64,000 bases of DNA, from the NCBI RefSeq assembly GCF_032854445.1, contig NC_088305.1:16479717-16543716 (forward strand), in the 5' to 3' direction. The notes beneath the pieces were generated by a model that saw nothing but the letters and a program-made list of their open reading frames with translations, searched no databases and was not told the DNA's origin. Below, piece after piece: positions 10,501 through 19,514 of this stretch. Numbering within the stretch: position 1 is the first letter of the stretch; every line of letters begins with the position of its first letter. The DNA comes from Liolophura sinensis (taxonomy: Eukaryota; Mollusca; Polyplacophora; Chitonida; Chitonidae). Made by a program: the position numbers and the translations under genes.

Positions 10501-13500
10501 AACTGCAGGACCTAGCGCCATGCCTTAAAATGTCCTTTGTAAAGATTTTTTTTTTTTCGTGTTAATTTAATTTTCTGTCGAGTAAAGCAACGCTATACAC
10601 TATAATTCCATCGGCAAATGATCTTGTACATACGTGTATTTATTTTTTCCCTCCTATTCCCGAGAGTTGCTTCCAGATCGGAAACCCGTTAGTTAAAGAC
10701 ATTTTGAGTGCCTGAGGCATGGTTTCTGAAGTTCCGGAATCGGCTGGCTGCGCAAACATCTGTGCAAACGCTCAAATTTTGTGACCTTGCCAAGCCATTG
10801 CTCACGAAATCGTAATTTACATGTGTAGCACCTAGAATGGCGATGCATTGAGTTGACACAATAGCATGCCGAGTTCAGCATTAGTCCATCCTAGAACAGT
10901 GTTTTGAAGGCAGGATGATTTCCTGCAATATTTTAGCCTTTTAATAGGCTCCGAAAACAGGTGTTCTCAAGTGAAAGTTTGTTAAATATACCAGTGCACT
11001 GACTTTTAGTGCAGTTTGCTATTGAATCCTAGATTACCGTAAAACCTTACACGATTTTGAAGGATCCCGTTTGACTATGAGGATTACAAGGCTTACTGAA
11101 ATACAATATTTCAGGTCATTTAATTTATCCTGGTGTTAGATGCAAAACTAGTCTTTTGATGTGATGAAAGCATTTCCGGCAGTGCAAGTTTTCTGGCAGA
11201 CAGGACCACAGGCTGCCGGATGCCCGGCTCATTTGGCTGGGAGGCTCTACCTCCATGCCTTCACCATATCCTAGCTAGGGGTCTGTTGATGTTCACTCTG
11301 TCATAATAAGTCATAATAAAGCTGAATACAAATCATTTGGGTCATTGCCTGACACTTAAGCCATGTACCTCGCATCCAATGTTATCGCGTTCTCTGTAGT
11401 GTTGAAAGTAAGACAGCCCTTGATCGTTGTTTTTTGAACAGTTCTATGATTATCACTTGCAGATTATTTATTTATTTATTTGATTCGTGCTTTACGCCGT
11501 ACTCAAGAATATTTTACTTATACGATGGCGGCCAGCATTATGTTGGGTGGAAACCATGACCCGGGGGAAATCCATGACCATCCGCAGGTTGCTGGTAGAC
11601 CTTCTCATGTATGGCCGGAGAAGAATCCAGCATGAATTGGACTTGAACTCACAGCGATCGCATTGGTGAGAGGCTCCTGGGTCATTACGCTGTGCTAGCG
11701 CACTCACCAACTGAGCCACGGAGGGCCCCACTTGCAGATTACCATTGAGGGTGTGATTTGCACACGCTTACAAGACTGTAGAATATCCCAGTCTCCTCCC
11801 ACCATAGTTCTGGCTGCCATTGTATAAGTGAAATATTGTTGAATATGGCATGAACACAAATAAATAAGGTAATTGTATTAAGACAGGTGTGTGAATGTTC
11901 AGTCTAAACAATTATTTTCAGACTTCTTCAGACTCCAAATCTTCCTCTCCGTAAGTGAGAATTTGCTTCAGCAACCTGCGGATGGTCGTGGATTTTCCCC
12001 CAGGCTCTGCCCGGTTTCCACCCACCATAATGCTGGCCGCTGTCGTATAAGTGAAATATTCTTGAGTACAGCATAAAACACCAATCAAATAAATAAATAA
12101 ATCTGCCTCCAAATTTAGAAAGTTTAAAAAGTATGTGGAGGTGCCAAAATTCTGTTCTTCAAGGTGTTATCAGAGTAATAATAACCTTTTCTCAGGCATG
12201 CTGGCTTCCTGTGTAGCAGTATGTGAGAAAGTTTGCCAGCAACCTGCGAATGGTCAAGGGCTTCTCCCACCATAATCCTGTCCACCGTCATAAAAAAAGT
12301 GAAATATTCTTGAGTATGGCGTAGAACACCAAACAAATAAATAAATAGCCCTTTCTCATGCTTGTTTCATAAGCGTGGTAGCTCAAGACAATGACTCTGC
12401 AACCTTTCACCAATGAAGTCAAGTGTGAATGGAGTTCAAGTCCAGCTCATGCAGGCTTCCCGTCTAATCGAACATCAGAGTGTCTGGCAGCAACCTGTGT
12501 GTGTTTGATGGTTAAGAGCGCAGTTTCATTCCACTATACAGCTAACTCCTGTTGCATATGTGCAGTTTTCTTGAATGGGCCATGAAACACGAATGACATA
12601 ATGAAATAATTATTATAATAGGTGTATACACGTTTGCTCAGTTCCAGCAATGGACAAGCTTTTGATGAGGGCGTTCCAGGAAACCCGATAGGAGAGCTGC
12701 AGGAGTTTACCCAGAAAAAGCTGATCAAGCCACCTGTGTACGAGTTTGCTGACGAGCAAGGACCAGCCCATGCCAGAGAGTTTGTCTGTATTGTCAAGCT
12801 GGGCAAACACCAAGAAAAAGGTGCGTAAAAAGGGTGTGAATGGTATGTGCAGGTTTGGAAAACACTGCCCATGGGCGAGGCAATACTCCTTACAGTTGAG
12901 CCTTGCCTTGCTGGCTCAGATGATCAAAGTGCTTATTTACAAATGAGGTAGCGTTTTCGAATCCAGCTGTCACTGGTTTGGTGCGATGATCAGGCCTATC
13001 AACATGAAGCGTTATGGACGCATGCTTTAGAAACTAATGCGTATCATAATTTTTCTGGGCATATTTGGTATGCTCATTTCTTAACTTACATGCAGATTGG
13101 GCCCTTTTGAAGGCATTAATAATGCCAATACACCCTTATATATGGAGCACTGCCAAATAATGTTAATTTTATGACTGTGCTATATGTAGGCAGTGGCATA
13201 AAGCCAGGTACACATCCTAGTGTCAGTATTCACATCCTAGTGTCAGCATTCACACCCTAGTGTCAGCATTCACACCCTAGTGTCAGCATTCAAACCCTAG
13301 GGTCAGTATTCACATCCTAGGGTCAGTATTCACACCCTAGGGTCAGTATTCATATTCACATCCTAGTGTCAGTTTTCACATTCTAGTGTCAGCATTCACA
13401 CCCTAGTGTCAGCATTCACACCCTAGTGTTAGCATTCACACCCTAGGGTCAGCATTCACACCCTAGTGTCAGCATTCAAACCCTAGCATCAGCATTCACA

Positions 13501-16500
13501 CCCTAGGGTCAGTATTCACACCCTAGTGTCAGCATTCACACCCTAGTGTCAGCATTCAAACCCTAGGGTCAGTATTCACATCCTAGTGTCAGCATTCACA
13601 TCCTAGTGTCAGCATTCACACCCTAGTGTCAGCATTCACACCCTAGTGTCAGTATTCACATCCTAGTGTCAGCATTCACATCCTAGTGTCAGCATTCACA
13701 CCCTAGTGTTAGCATTCACACCCTAGCATCAGCATTCAAATCCTAGTGTCAGTTTTCACATTCTAGTGTCAGCATTCACATCCTAGTGTCAGCATTCACA
13801 CCCTAGGGTCAGCATTCACATCCTAGTGTCAGCATTCACATCCTAGTGTCAGCATTCACACCCTAGTGTCAGCATTCACACCCTAGTGTCAGCATTCAAA
13901 CCCTAGCATCAGCATTCACATCCTAGTGTCAGCATTCACACCCTAGTGTCAGCATTCACACCCTAGGGTCAGCATTCACACCCTAGTGTCAGCATTCACA
14001 CCCTAGTGTCAGCATTCACACCCTAGTGTCAGCATTCACATCCTAGTGTCAGCATTCACACCCTAGTGTCAGCATTCACACCCTAGGGTCAGCATTCAAA
14101 CCCTAGCGTCAGCATTCACATCCTAGGGTCAGTATTCACACCCTAGGGTCAGTATTTATATTCACATTTTAGTGTCAGTATTCACATCCTAGTGTCAGTA
14201 TTCACATCCTAGTGTCAGTATTCACATCCTAGTGTCAGTATTCACACCCTAGTGTTAGCATTCACACCATAGTGTGGTGATAAGACCACGATTATGACCA
14301 AGGCTGTTGCCCTATGCAAAGAAAAGCAGAAATATTGACATAGGGTATCGTCCAATACATGTTTCTTGTGTTCTTGCCAAGCAACAAATTTCTTGTAGTT
14401 TGGAATTATATGTGAGATGCAGTAGTTAAATCAGCAGGTTGATTGTTCTGAGTCACACCTTCTGTTGTCTGCAGGCACTGGTCGTTCCAAGAAGACTGCC
14501 AAGCGAGCGGCGGCGTCAACGATGCTGACGTACATCCGCAGTCTGGAAGGTGAGGAGAAGGAAAACGTGGTGGAGGAGGACTTAGATGAGGAAGATGAAA
14601 TCCCTCTGGTAAGACCGGCATATCATGGTCTACTCCTGTGTCAAGACCACTGCTGAGTTAGCCTATACTGCTTTCCTGAATTGTAAGCAAACTTGCAGTG
14701 GTTTCCACCAGGATCTATGGGGTTTCCACCTTTCTCTGTCTGGTTTCCTCCTTGACCTGTGTGGTTTTTTTTTGCTTGTCCTGTCAGGTTTTCTGCAGAT
14801 TATCCCTAGTTTCCACCTGGGTTTATCTGGTTTCCTCTTGGCTAGTTGTTTTCCTTTAGGATCTATTTTTGTTTTCTCTTGTCTTGTCTTGTTTTAGTCC
14901 AGGCTGTCAGATTTCCTCCAGACTGGTTTTCTCTTCGGCTTCCTCCAAGCTCTTATTGGTTTCCTCCATGACTGGCTATTTTGTCCAGAATCTGTCCAGT
15001 TTCCTCTATGCTCTGCACAGTTTCCTCTGTATTGCGAGGTGTGTCTTCCATACAGAAACCATAACCATTCAAAAACCTATACATTATGTGAGCGTAATAT
15101 TCTTGGGTGCAGTATAAATTAACGAAATGAGTAAGTAAATGTATGAGTGACGTGTTGATTTCAGCCTGCTGAACCCCGGAGATCTGCCTACACAGCCCTG
15201 AAGGAAGGGAAGAAGGTGCCAGTTACCTCCCCGCTCCAAGTTCAACAGATACAGCAGTTCTATGAACAAATCATGAAGTCTAGTCCTAAGAGTGTTCAAG
15301 CTTTGCAGGCCCAACCCTTGAACATCCCAACCACCAACTACTGCCAGATGCTTCAGGAAATCGCCGAGGTGCAGCGCTTTGAAGTGACTTACATTGACAT
15401 TCGCGAGATCAGTGTCAGCGGTGAGTCGAGGATTCAGTTTTGTGAACATGAAGTCATTGGGCAAATTTCAGGCAGCCACTTTCACAAAGTTTCATAGTTC
15501 AAATTTCTTGTTATTGTTTTTGTGAATGACATTGTCGAGGTTTAGCAAAATGATGTGGTTTTATGAGGAAAATAAGAAAAAAAAAATGTTTTGTGATAGT
15601 GTTATATGGTAGAAATGGTGTTGTACCTGATGCTTTTACTTCAAACTAGCCTTATCATTGTGCTTTTGCAGGCAACTCGCACTGAACTTCAAAAGTCTTG
15701 TTTTTACTTTCCCCAAGGAGGCTAAGTTTTCGACAGCAGTTACTTGTCTGTGTCCCTGTCTGTCAGGAATTTTAAAGGAAAAAGTTATGGACCAATTTAG
15801 ATGAAATTTGGTGCAGAGCTTAGGTCTAGAGCTAGCTCCAATCCATGAAATTTGTGCTCTGCATCTGTGTCCTAAAATTTTGGTAGTATACCTCACCATT
15901 GCTACAGACGTAGAGCAAGAATGTAGAGTATGGTACTGTCTTTCTGTATGCGGTGGGGCATTGGTATGTTAAAGTGTGGAGGTTTGCACTTCCGTGAGGG
16001 TATCTAGTTTTCATAATTGATATTCAGAAATAATGTCCCAATCAAAATGCCTTAAGGTTATCATGCAGTTTGTGACGTTTTATCAAAATGGGTCCTGCTT
16101 TATGTAATGATATTCCTAACAAAAGCTGTCGTTTTCAATGTTATTTTCCACGTTCAGCAAAAAAGGGAAAAAAAATACATGACTAAGGAGTGAGCTGATA
16201 TTATAGCCATGGGCAGACAGCCCATACGCATACCAGAAATATGTACAGGGTTGTCTCCCCTTGTATGGAACAGCTACAGGAGGAATTATCAATTCGTATT
16301 ATTAAAATGAAGAATATCATAGAGTTTGGAGTTAAGCAACAATAAAATAGAATTAATTCATGTCATTGTTCAGTAAAGTTGATGTGTACTCTAGAGGCAT
16401 GGTCAGTGTAAACTAATTGCCTCTCTTGGTTTTCAGGAATGCGTCAGTGTCTAGTACAGCTGTCCACCATGCCGGTTGCCGTCTGCCATGGGACAGGCGC

Positions 16501-16579
16501 AACCATTGACGACGCACACGGACAGGCTGCGCACAACACGTTGCAGTACCTCAAGGTGATGATGTCAGTAAAGTCGTGA
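7468..16579 (+). CDS. TARBP2/PRKRA: TARBP2/PRKRA/Loquacious-family dsRNA-binding protein, 7 coding exons
   Basis: Exons 7468-7551, 8436-8598, 10288-10408, 12642-12820, 14475-14608, 15165-15420 and 16437-16579 join in phase with GT-AG borders to give 359 residues, the usual size for this family (313-366). dsRBD1 spans about 35-103 (starts KTPISFLQE, ends KKKAKHCAAQAALKEI). dsRBD2 spans about 137-204 and has the RNA-contacting GPAH and KKTAKRAAA motifs. dsRBD3 spans about 284-352 and lacks the lysine patch (DDAHGQAAHNTLQYLK), as in the type-B third domain that binds Dicer. An acidic linker (EEDLDEEDE) follows dsRBD2. Known role of the family: cytoplasmic partner of Dicer in small-RNA processing and RISC loading; PRKRA also activates PKR in vertebrates. 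dsRBD1 looks slightly closer to TARBP2 and the C-terminus to both, so this is probably the pre-duplication orthologue. Exon 1 is the least certain part. Confidence 0.92.
7628..8396. mobile_element. Foldback (long terminal inverted repeat) element FB1
   Basis: Two arms of about 300 bp (roughly 7628-7925 and 8085-8396) are reverse complements with about 80% identity by eye. Paired landmarks: CTGGATGACAA / TTGTCATCCAG at the outer ends, GTAGTCATGG / CCATGACTATG, CACCTGACCATTAAAATTCC / its complement near 8235, and CCGCTGACTTCTCA / TGAGAAGTCAGCGG. Only about 160 bp separates the arms and there is no coding sequence, so it is non-autonomous. It fills most of intron 1 and stops 40 bp before exon 2. 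A relative, FB2, lies at 55700. Confidence 0.85.
8436..8598 (+). CDS. TARBP2/PRKRA: TARBP2-like exon 2 (dsRBD1, first part)
   Basis: Acceptor TTGATTTTGCAG, donor GTAAGT; phase 0 in, phase 1 out. Encodes MSVPAGKTPISFLQE through EPTFVIRVSVGEV. The in-frame upstream extension to 8361 lies in the arm of a foldback element and in the intron, so it is not coding. Confidence 0.92.
8599..10287 (+). other. Intron 2 of the TARBP2-like gene
   Basis: Only a truncated SINE-A at 9996-10136 is recognisable. The open frames at 9020-9319, 9079-9315 and 9563-9856 show no domain and overlap on opposite strands. Confidence 0.7.
9996..10136 (+). mobile_element. SINE-A, 5'-truncated
   Basis: 3' half of the family: 'gcaacctgcggatggtcgtg', 'ataatgctggcc', 'cttgagtacggcgtaaaac', A+T-rich AAATAAAATAAA tail. 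In intron 2. Confidence 0.85.
10288..10408 (+). CDS. TARBP2/PRKRA: TARBP2-like exon 3 (end of dsRBD1)
   Basis: Acceptor TTTTGGTACAG, donor GTAAGG; phase 1 in, phase 2 out. Encodes GSSKKKAKHCAAQAALKEIL, the C-terminal helix of dsRBD1, then an acidic linker. Too short to stand out as an open frame. Confidence 0.9.
11464..11729 (-). mobile_element. SINE-A, full length
   Basis: A full-length minus-strand copy of the tRNA-derived SINE. Read on its own strand it has an A-box-like TGGCTCAGTTGGTGAGTGCG, a B-box-like GAGTTCAAGTCC, the body and a (AAAT)n tail. It starts a dense SINE cluster in intron 3. Confidence 0.9.
11786..11867 (+). mobile_element. SINE-A, 3' fragment, diverged
   Basis: Retains 'gtataagtgaaatattgttg' and a short AAATAAAT tail; intron 3. 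Confidence 0.65.
11941..12103 (+). mobile_element. SINE-A, 5'-truncated
   Basis: Starts within the body at 'cttcctctccg' and continues to the 'aaaacaccaatcaaataaat' tail; intron 3. Confidence 0.85.
12191..12347 (+). mobile_element. SINE-A, 5'-truncated with internal deletion
   Basis: Has 'catgctggcttcct', 'gcaacctgcgaatggtc' and 'cttgagtatggcgtagaac', with the middle 'ctctgcccggtttcc' part missing; intron 3. Confidence 0.75.
12372..12612 (+). mobile_element. SINE-A, old diverged copy
   Basis: Head to tail but strongly diverged: 'gtggtagctcaaga', 'agttcaagtccagctcatg', 'ggcagcaacctg', 'ttcttgaatgggccatgaaac'. It ends about 30 bp before exon 4 and may overlap its branch-point region. Confidence 0.6.
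12642..12820 (+). CDS. TARBP2/PRKRA: TARBP2-like exon 4 (dsRBD2, first part)
   Basis: Acceptor CGTTTGCTCAG, donor GTGCGT; phase 2 in, phase 1 out. Encodes NPIGELQEFTQ, VYEFADEQGPAHAREF and VKLGKHQEKG. A TTCCAG four bases on could be an alternative acceptor but would break phase. Confidence 0.92.
13205..14278. repeat. Minisatellite, 20 bp x about 53, in intron 4
   Basis: Head-to-tail 20-bp units CATTCACACCCTAGTGTCAG. Variants include CATCC for CACCC, GGGTC or GCATC for GTGTC, and AGTATT for AGCATT. A few units have local insertions (13351, 14157). It fills about two thirds of intron 4 and ends about 200 bp before exon 5. The CCCTAG motif is not telomeric repeat. Confidence 0.97.
14475..14608 (+). 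CDS. TARBP2/PRKRA: TARBP2-like exon 5 (end of dsRBD2, acidic linker)
   Basis: Acceptor TTGTCTGCAG, donor GTAAGA; phase 1 in, phase 0 out. Encodes GRSKKTAKRAAASTMLTYI, then a glutamate/aspartate-rich linker. Confidence 0.92.
14695..15140 (+). repeat. Degenerate pyrimidine-rich repeat ending in a SINE-A tail, intron 5
   Basis: Recurrent GGTTTCC(A/T)CC-type blocks spaced roughly 25-35 bp apart, followed at about 15080 by 'gtgagcgtaatattcttggg' and 'gtaagtaaat', a diverged SINE-A 3' end. The repeated block resembles the 'cccggtttcctcccaccat' part of that SINE. Confidence 0.5.
15165..15420 (+). CDS. TARBP2/PRKRA: TARBP2-like exon 6 (linker and start of dsRBD3)
   Basis: Acceptor TTGATTTCAG, donor GTGAGT; phase 0 in, phase 1 out. 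Encodes a Gln-rich linker (LQVQQIQQFYEQ), then NYCQMLQEIAEVQRFEVTYI, matching the third dsRBD of TRBP/PACT. Confidence 0.93.
15421..16436 (+). other. Intron 6 of the TARBP2-like gene with an old dispersed repeat
   Basis: About 15655-16015 resembles a dispersed invertebrate repeat (TTCCCCAAGGAGGCTAAGTTTTC, GTCTGTCTGTCAGGAATTTTA, ATGAAATTTGGTGCAGAG). No reading frame is conserved. The rest is A+T-rich, without a recognisable feature. Confidence 0.4.
16437..16579 (+). CDS. TARBP2/PRKRA: TARBP2-like exon 7 (end of dsRBD3, stop)
   Basis: Acceptor TTGGTTTTCAG; phase 1 in, TGA at 16577-16579. Encodes MRQCLVQLSTMPVAVCHGTG and AAHNTLQYLKVM, the conserved end of the family, with a short tail (MSVKS). 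Confidence 0.93.
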
Positions 16580-16870
16580 GAACAGCTCCCAGGGCTTGAT
16601 GAGGCCTCGCTCAGTGAACATAGTTGTTTTGTGTCGTCTTGTAAGTAACTGTAAATATAGGAATATCTATGTGTATGTTGTCATGCCGTGTAAATGACAT
16701 CTGTACTACCTGTAGTTTGTATATTGATTGGTGAATCTGCAGGCAGTCAAGAGAAGTGTACAGCTATAAAGTGTGAAGTGTTGTTTGGGTTGAGAGTTCA
16801 AATCCTGTTATTGCCAGTTTTTTTTGTTTTGTGTGTGTGAATTAATACACGTACTTGTTTCACCAATGGA

Positions 16871-17493
16871 CATGGCAGCCAGTGGTGGTGGTTAATGGTG
16901 TCCATGCGAATCTAACTACCATGGCAGCCATTACTGGTGGTTAGTGATGTCCATGTGAATGTAACTACCATGGCAGCCAGTGCTGGTGGTTAGTGATGTC
17001 CATGCGAATGTAACTACCATGGCAGCCATTGCTGGTGGTTAGTTGTGTCAATGTGAATGTAACTACCATGGCAGCCAGTGCTGGTGGTTAGTGATGTCCA
17101 TGTGAATGTAACTACCATGGCAGCCATTGCTGGTGGTTAGTGATGTCCATGTGAATGTAACTACCATGGCAGCCATTGCTGGTGGTTAGTGATGTCCATG
17201 TGAATGTAACTACCATGGCAGCCACTGGTGGTGGTTAGTGGTGTCCATATGAATGTAACTACCATGACAGCCAATGCTGGTGGTTAGTGATGTCTGTGTG
17301 AATGTAACTACCATGACAGCCAGTTCTGGTGGTTAGTGATGTTCATGTGAATGTAACTACCATGGCAGCCAGTGCTGGTGGTTAGTGATGTTCATGTGAA
17401 TGTAACTACCATGACAGCCAGTTCTGGTGGTTAGTGATGTCCATGCGAATGTAACTACCATGGCAGCCATTGTTGGTGGTTAGTGCTGTTCAT
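16871..17493. repeat. Minisatellite, 49 bp x about 12.7
   Basis: Units of CATGGCAGCCATTGCTGGTG, GTTAGTGATGTCCATGTGAA, TGTAACTAC. It begins about 290 bp after the stop codon of the TARBP2-like gene, so it may be transcribed in the 3' UTR. Confidence 0.95.
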
Positions 17494-17634
17494 GCTATGC
17501 TACATACACTTTGTCTAATCAGCTCTATATAACGAACACTCCAGCTTCTTTCTAAACGCACACATAAATGTTGTTTATATCATTATTTATATATTTTCAA
17601 GTTTGAACGTTAACTTAGTTACAGGCCAATTTTG

Positions 17635-18077
17635 TGTAGTCCACCTATGAGGGGTTGGAAAGTGGGCTTGGATGATGTGAGTGTAGTCCACCTATGAGGG
17701 GTTAGAAAGTGGGCTTGGATGAGGTGTGTGTAGTCCACGTATGAGGGGTTAGAAAGTGGGCGTGGATGATGTGTGTGTAGTCCCCCTATGAGGGGTTAGA
17801 AAGTGGGCTTGGATGATGTGTCTGTAGTCCACCTATGAGGGGTTAGAAAGTGGGCTTGGATGATGTGTGTGTAGTCCACCTATGAGGGGTTAGAAACTCG
17901 GCTTGGATGAAGTGTGTGTAGTCCACCTATGAGGGGTTAGAAAGTGGGCTTGGATGATGTGTGTGTAGTCCACCTATGAGGGTTAGAAAGTGGGCTTGGA
18001 TGATGTGTGTGTAGTCCAACTATGAGGGGTTAGAAACTTAGCTTGGATGACGTGTGGGTAGTCCACCTAAGAGGGTG
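17635..18077. repeat. Minisatellite, 47 bp x about 9.4
   Basis: Units of GTGTAGTCCACCTATGAGGG, GTTAGAAAGTGGGCTTGGAT, GATGTGT. One unit lacks a G in the GGGG run (17980). It is unrelated in sequence to the 49-bp array 140 bp upstream. Confidence 0.95.
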
Positions 18078-18481
18078 ATGGTTATGCCAAGGCGATCGGT
18101 AAATCAACGGTATTATATAGTATCTTGGTCATAAAGGAAAGTATGATCTGTTAAAATGAGAGTTGTCTAGTCAGGAAGTTAGACGTGCACACATTTTAAT
18201 CCTGATTTACACGTAACGTATGACCTAGGGTCATGTAAACTTGCACATGGTTACGTACTGGGGAAACTGTGGTTGTCTTCCCAATTGAATTGTAACAAAC
18301 AATGTTTTAGGAATCTTTCGAGCCAAAATTCACAAGGTGCTGACCAATTTCTCACAATTTTTGTATGCTTTAATAATACCTGTCTACCAATAAGCTGGAG
18401 AAATTGATCGATTATTGATTCTTTAGCAGACGTGACAGTTATGGCTCCAGTTTTACAAGGCACACTTAGCTAAAGTAAGCC

Positions 18482-19038
18482 CTAAAGGATACATGAAATG
18501 CTTTTGTTTTATGTTTTAATATGCAGATTATCATGTGTTATAATACATCACAGTACAAAAAATTTTTTTAACCTTCACTTTGGGGGTTAAAAATGGCTTC
18601 AAAGCACAGTTTTCTTAACTCCCCAGTGGTCAGTCCGGAAATTCAGTGCCTTGCAGTGGTGATGTCATCAGTGATCCCTGTTTGGGAACTCTGTTGAGGA
18701 CTGGTTGAACAGGTCTGGCCAAATTGGGGCCGAAAAGCTGACCCGAAGAAGCCATGCAGTAGCTGTGTACGTCATCTTGGCCACTCTGAAGCGACATGGT
18801 TCACCGAGCTTGGGGCACTTTGGGGGGTGTTCACCGAGTTTCGAGCAAGATCAATGATGACGTAATTTCTGAAAAAATCTAACCGTTGAGGGAAAATATC
18901 CATAATATAGAGGGGTAATTAACAGGTATAAAATACCCCCAAAGTGAAATTTTCTAAACAGAAATTCTGGGGCATAATTTTCTTCATTTGGCTAGAAACA
19001 TAATTTTTATTTTAGAGTTCCCTTTCACATATCCTTTG
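18482..19038. mobile_element. MITE-like element with diverged inverted ends
   Basis: Outer ends CTAAAGGATACATGAAA and the complement of CTTTCACATATCCTTTG pair. Inner blocks AACCTTCACTTTGGGGGTT (about 18570) and TACCCCCAAAGTGAAATTTT (about 18940) also pair. There is no coding sequence in about 560 bp. It lies 3' of the TARBP2-like gene. Confidence 0.6.
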
Positions 19039-19256
19039 ACTTCTAGCACAACATATGTCATATGAAGCCTACTTAAATAAGGGCTACTTAACACTAAGTA
19101 TTCTTCATGAAACTTACACATAACAGCTTGTTTAACAGAATTTTCTGTTTTGTATTTATGCTATCACTCTATATACAAGACCAGCTGCCTTCTCATAGTA
19201 GGTTAATATTGGGAAAGCATAACTGTTCAAATATTTGAATAATATTTTACATAGAG

Positions 19257-19512
19257 GTGGCCTCCCTGGCTCAGTTGGTTAATGCGCTAGCGCAGCCTAA
19301 TGACCCAGGAGCCTCTCACCAATGCTGTTGTTTTTAGTTCAAGTCCAGCTCATGCTGGCTTCCTCTCTGGCGGTACATGGGAAGGTCTGTTAGCAACAAG
19401 CGGATGGCCGTGGGTTTCCCCCGGACTCTGCCCGGTTTCCACCCACCATAATGCTGGCCGGTTTTGCGTGCGGCGTAAAACACCAATCAAACAAGCAAAT
19501 AAATAAATAAAT
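19257..19512 (+). mobile_element. SINE-A, near full length with 3' internal deletion
   Basis: A-box-like TGGCTCAGTTGGTTAATGCG and B-box-like AGTTCAAGTCC are intact. The 'gtataagtgaaatattcttgagtac' part is missing, so 'gctggccggttttg' runs into 'gcggcgtaaaac'. The tail carries overlapping AATAAA hexamers. Confidence 0.9.
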
Positions 19513-19514
19513 AT

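Noticed and set aside
13205-14278. Interstitial telomeric repeat (CCCTAG)
   Set aside because: The unit is 20 bp and CCCTAG is not the CCCTAA repeat; there is no run of hexamers.
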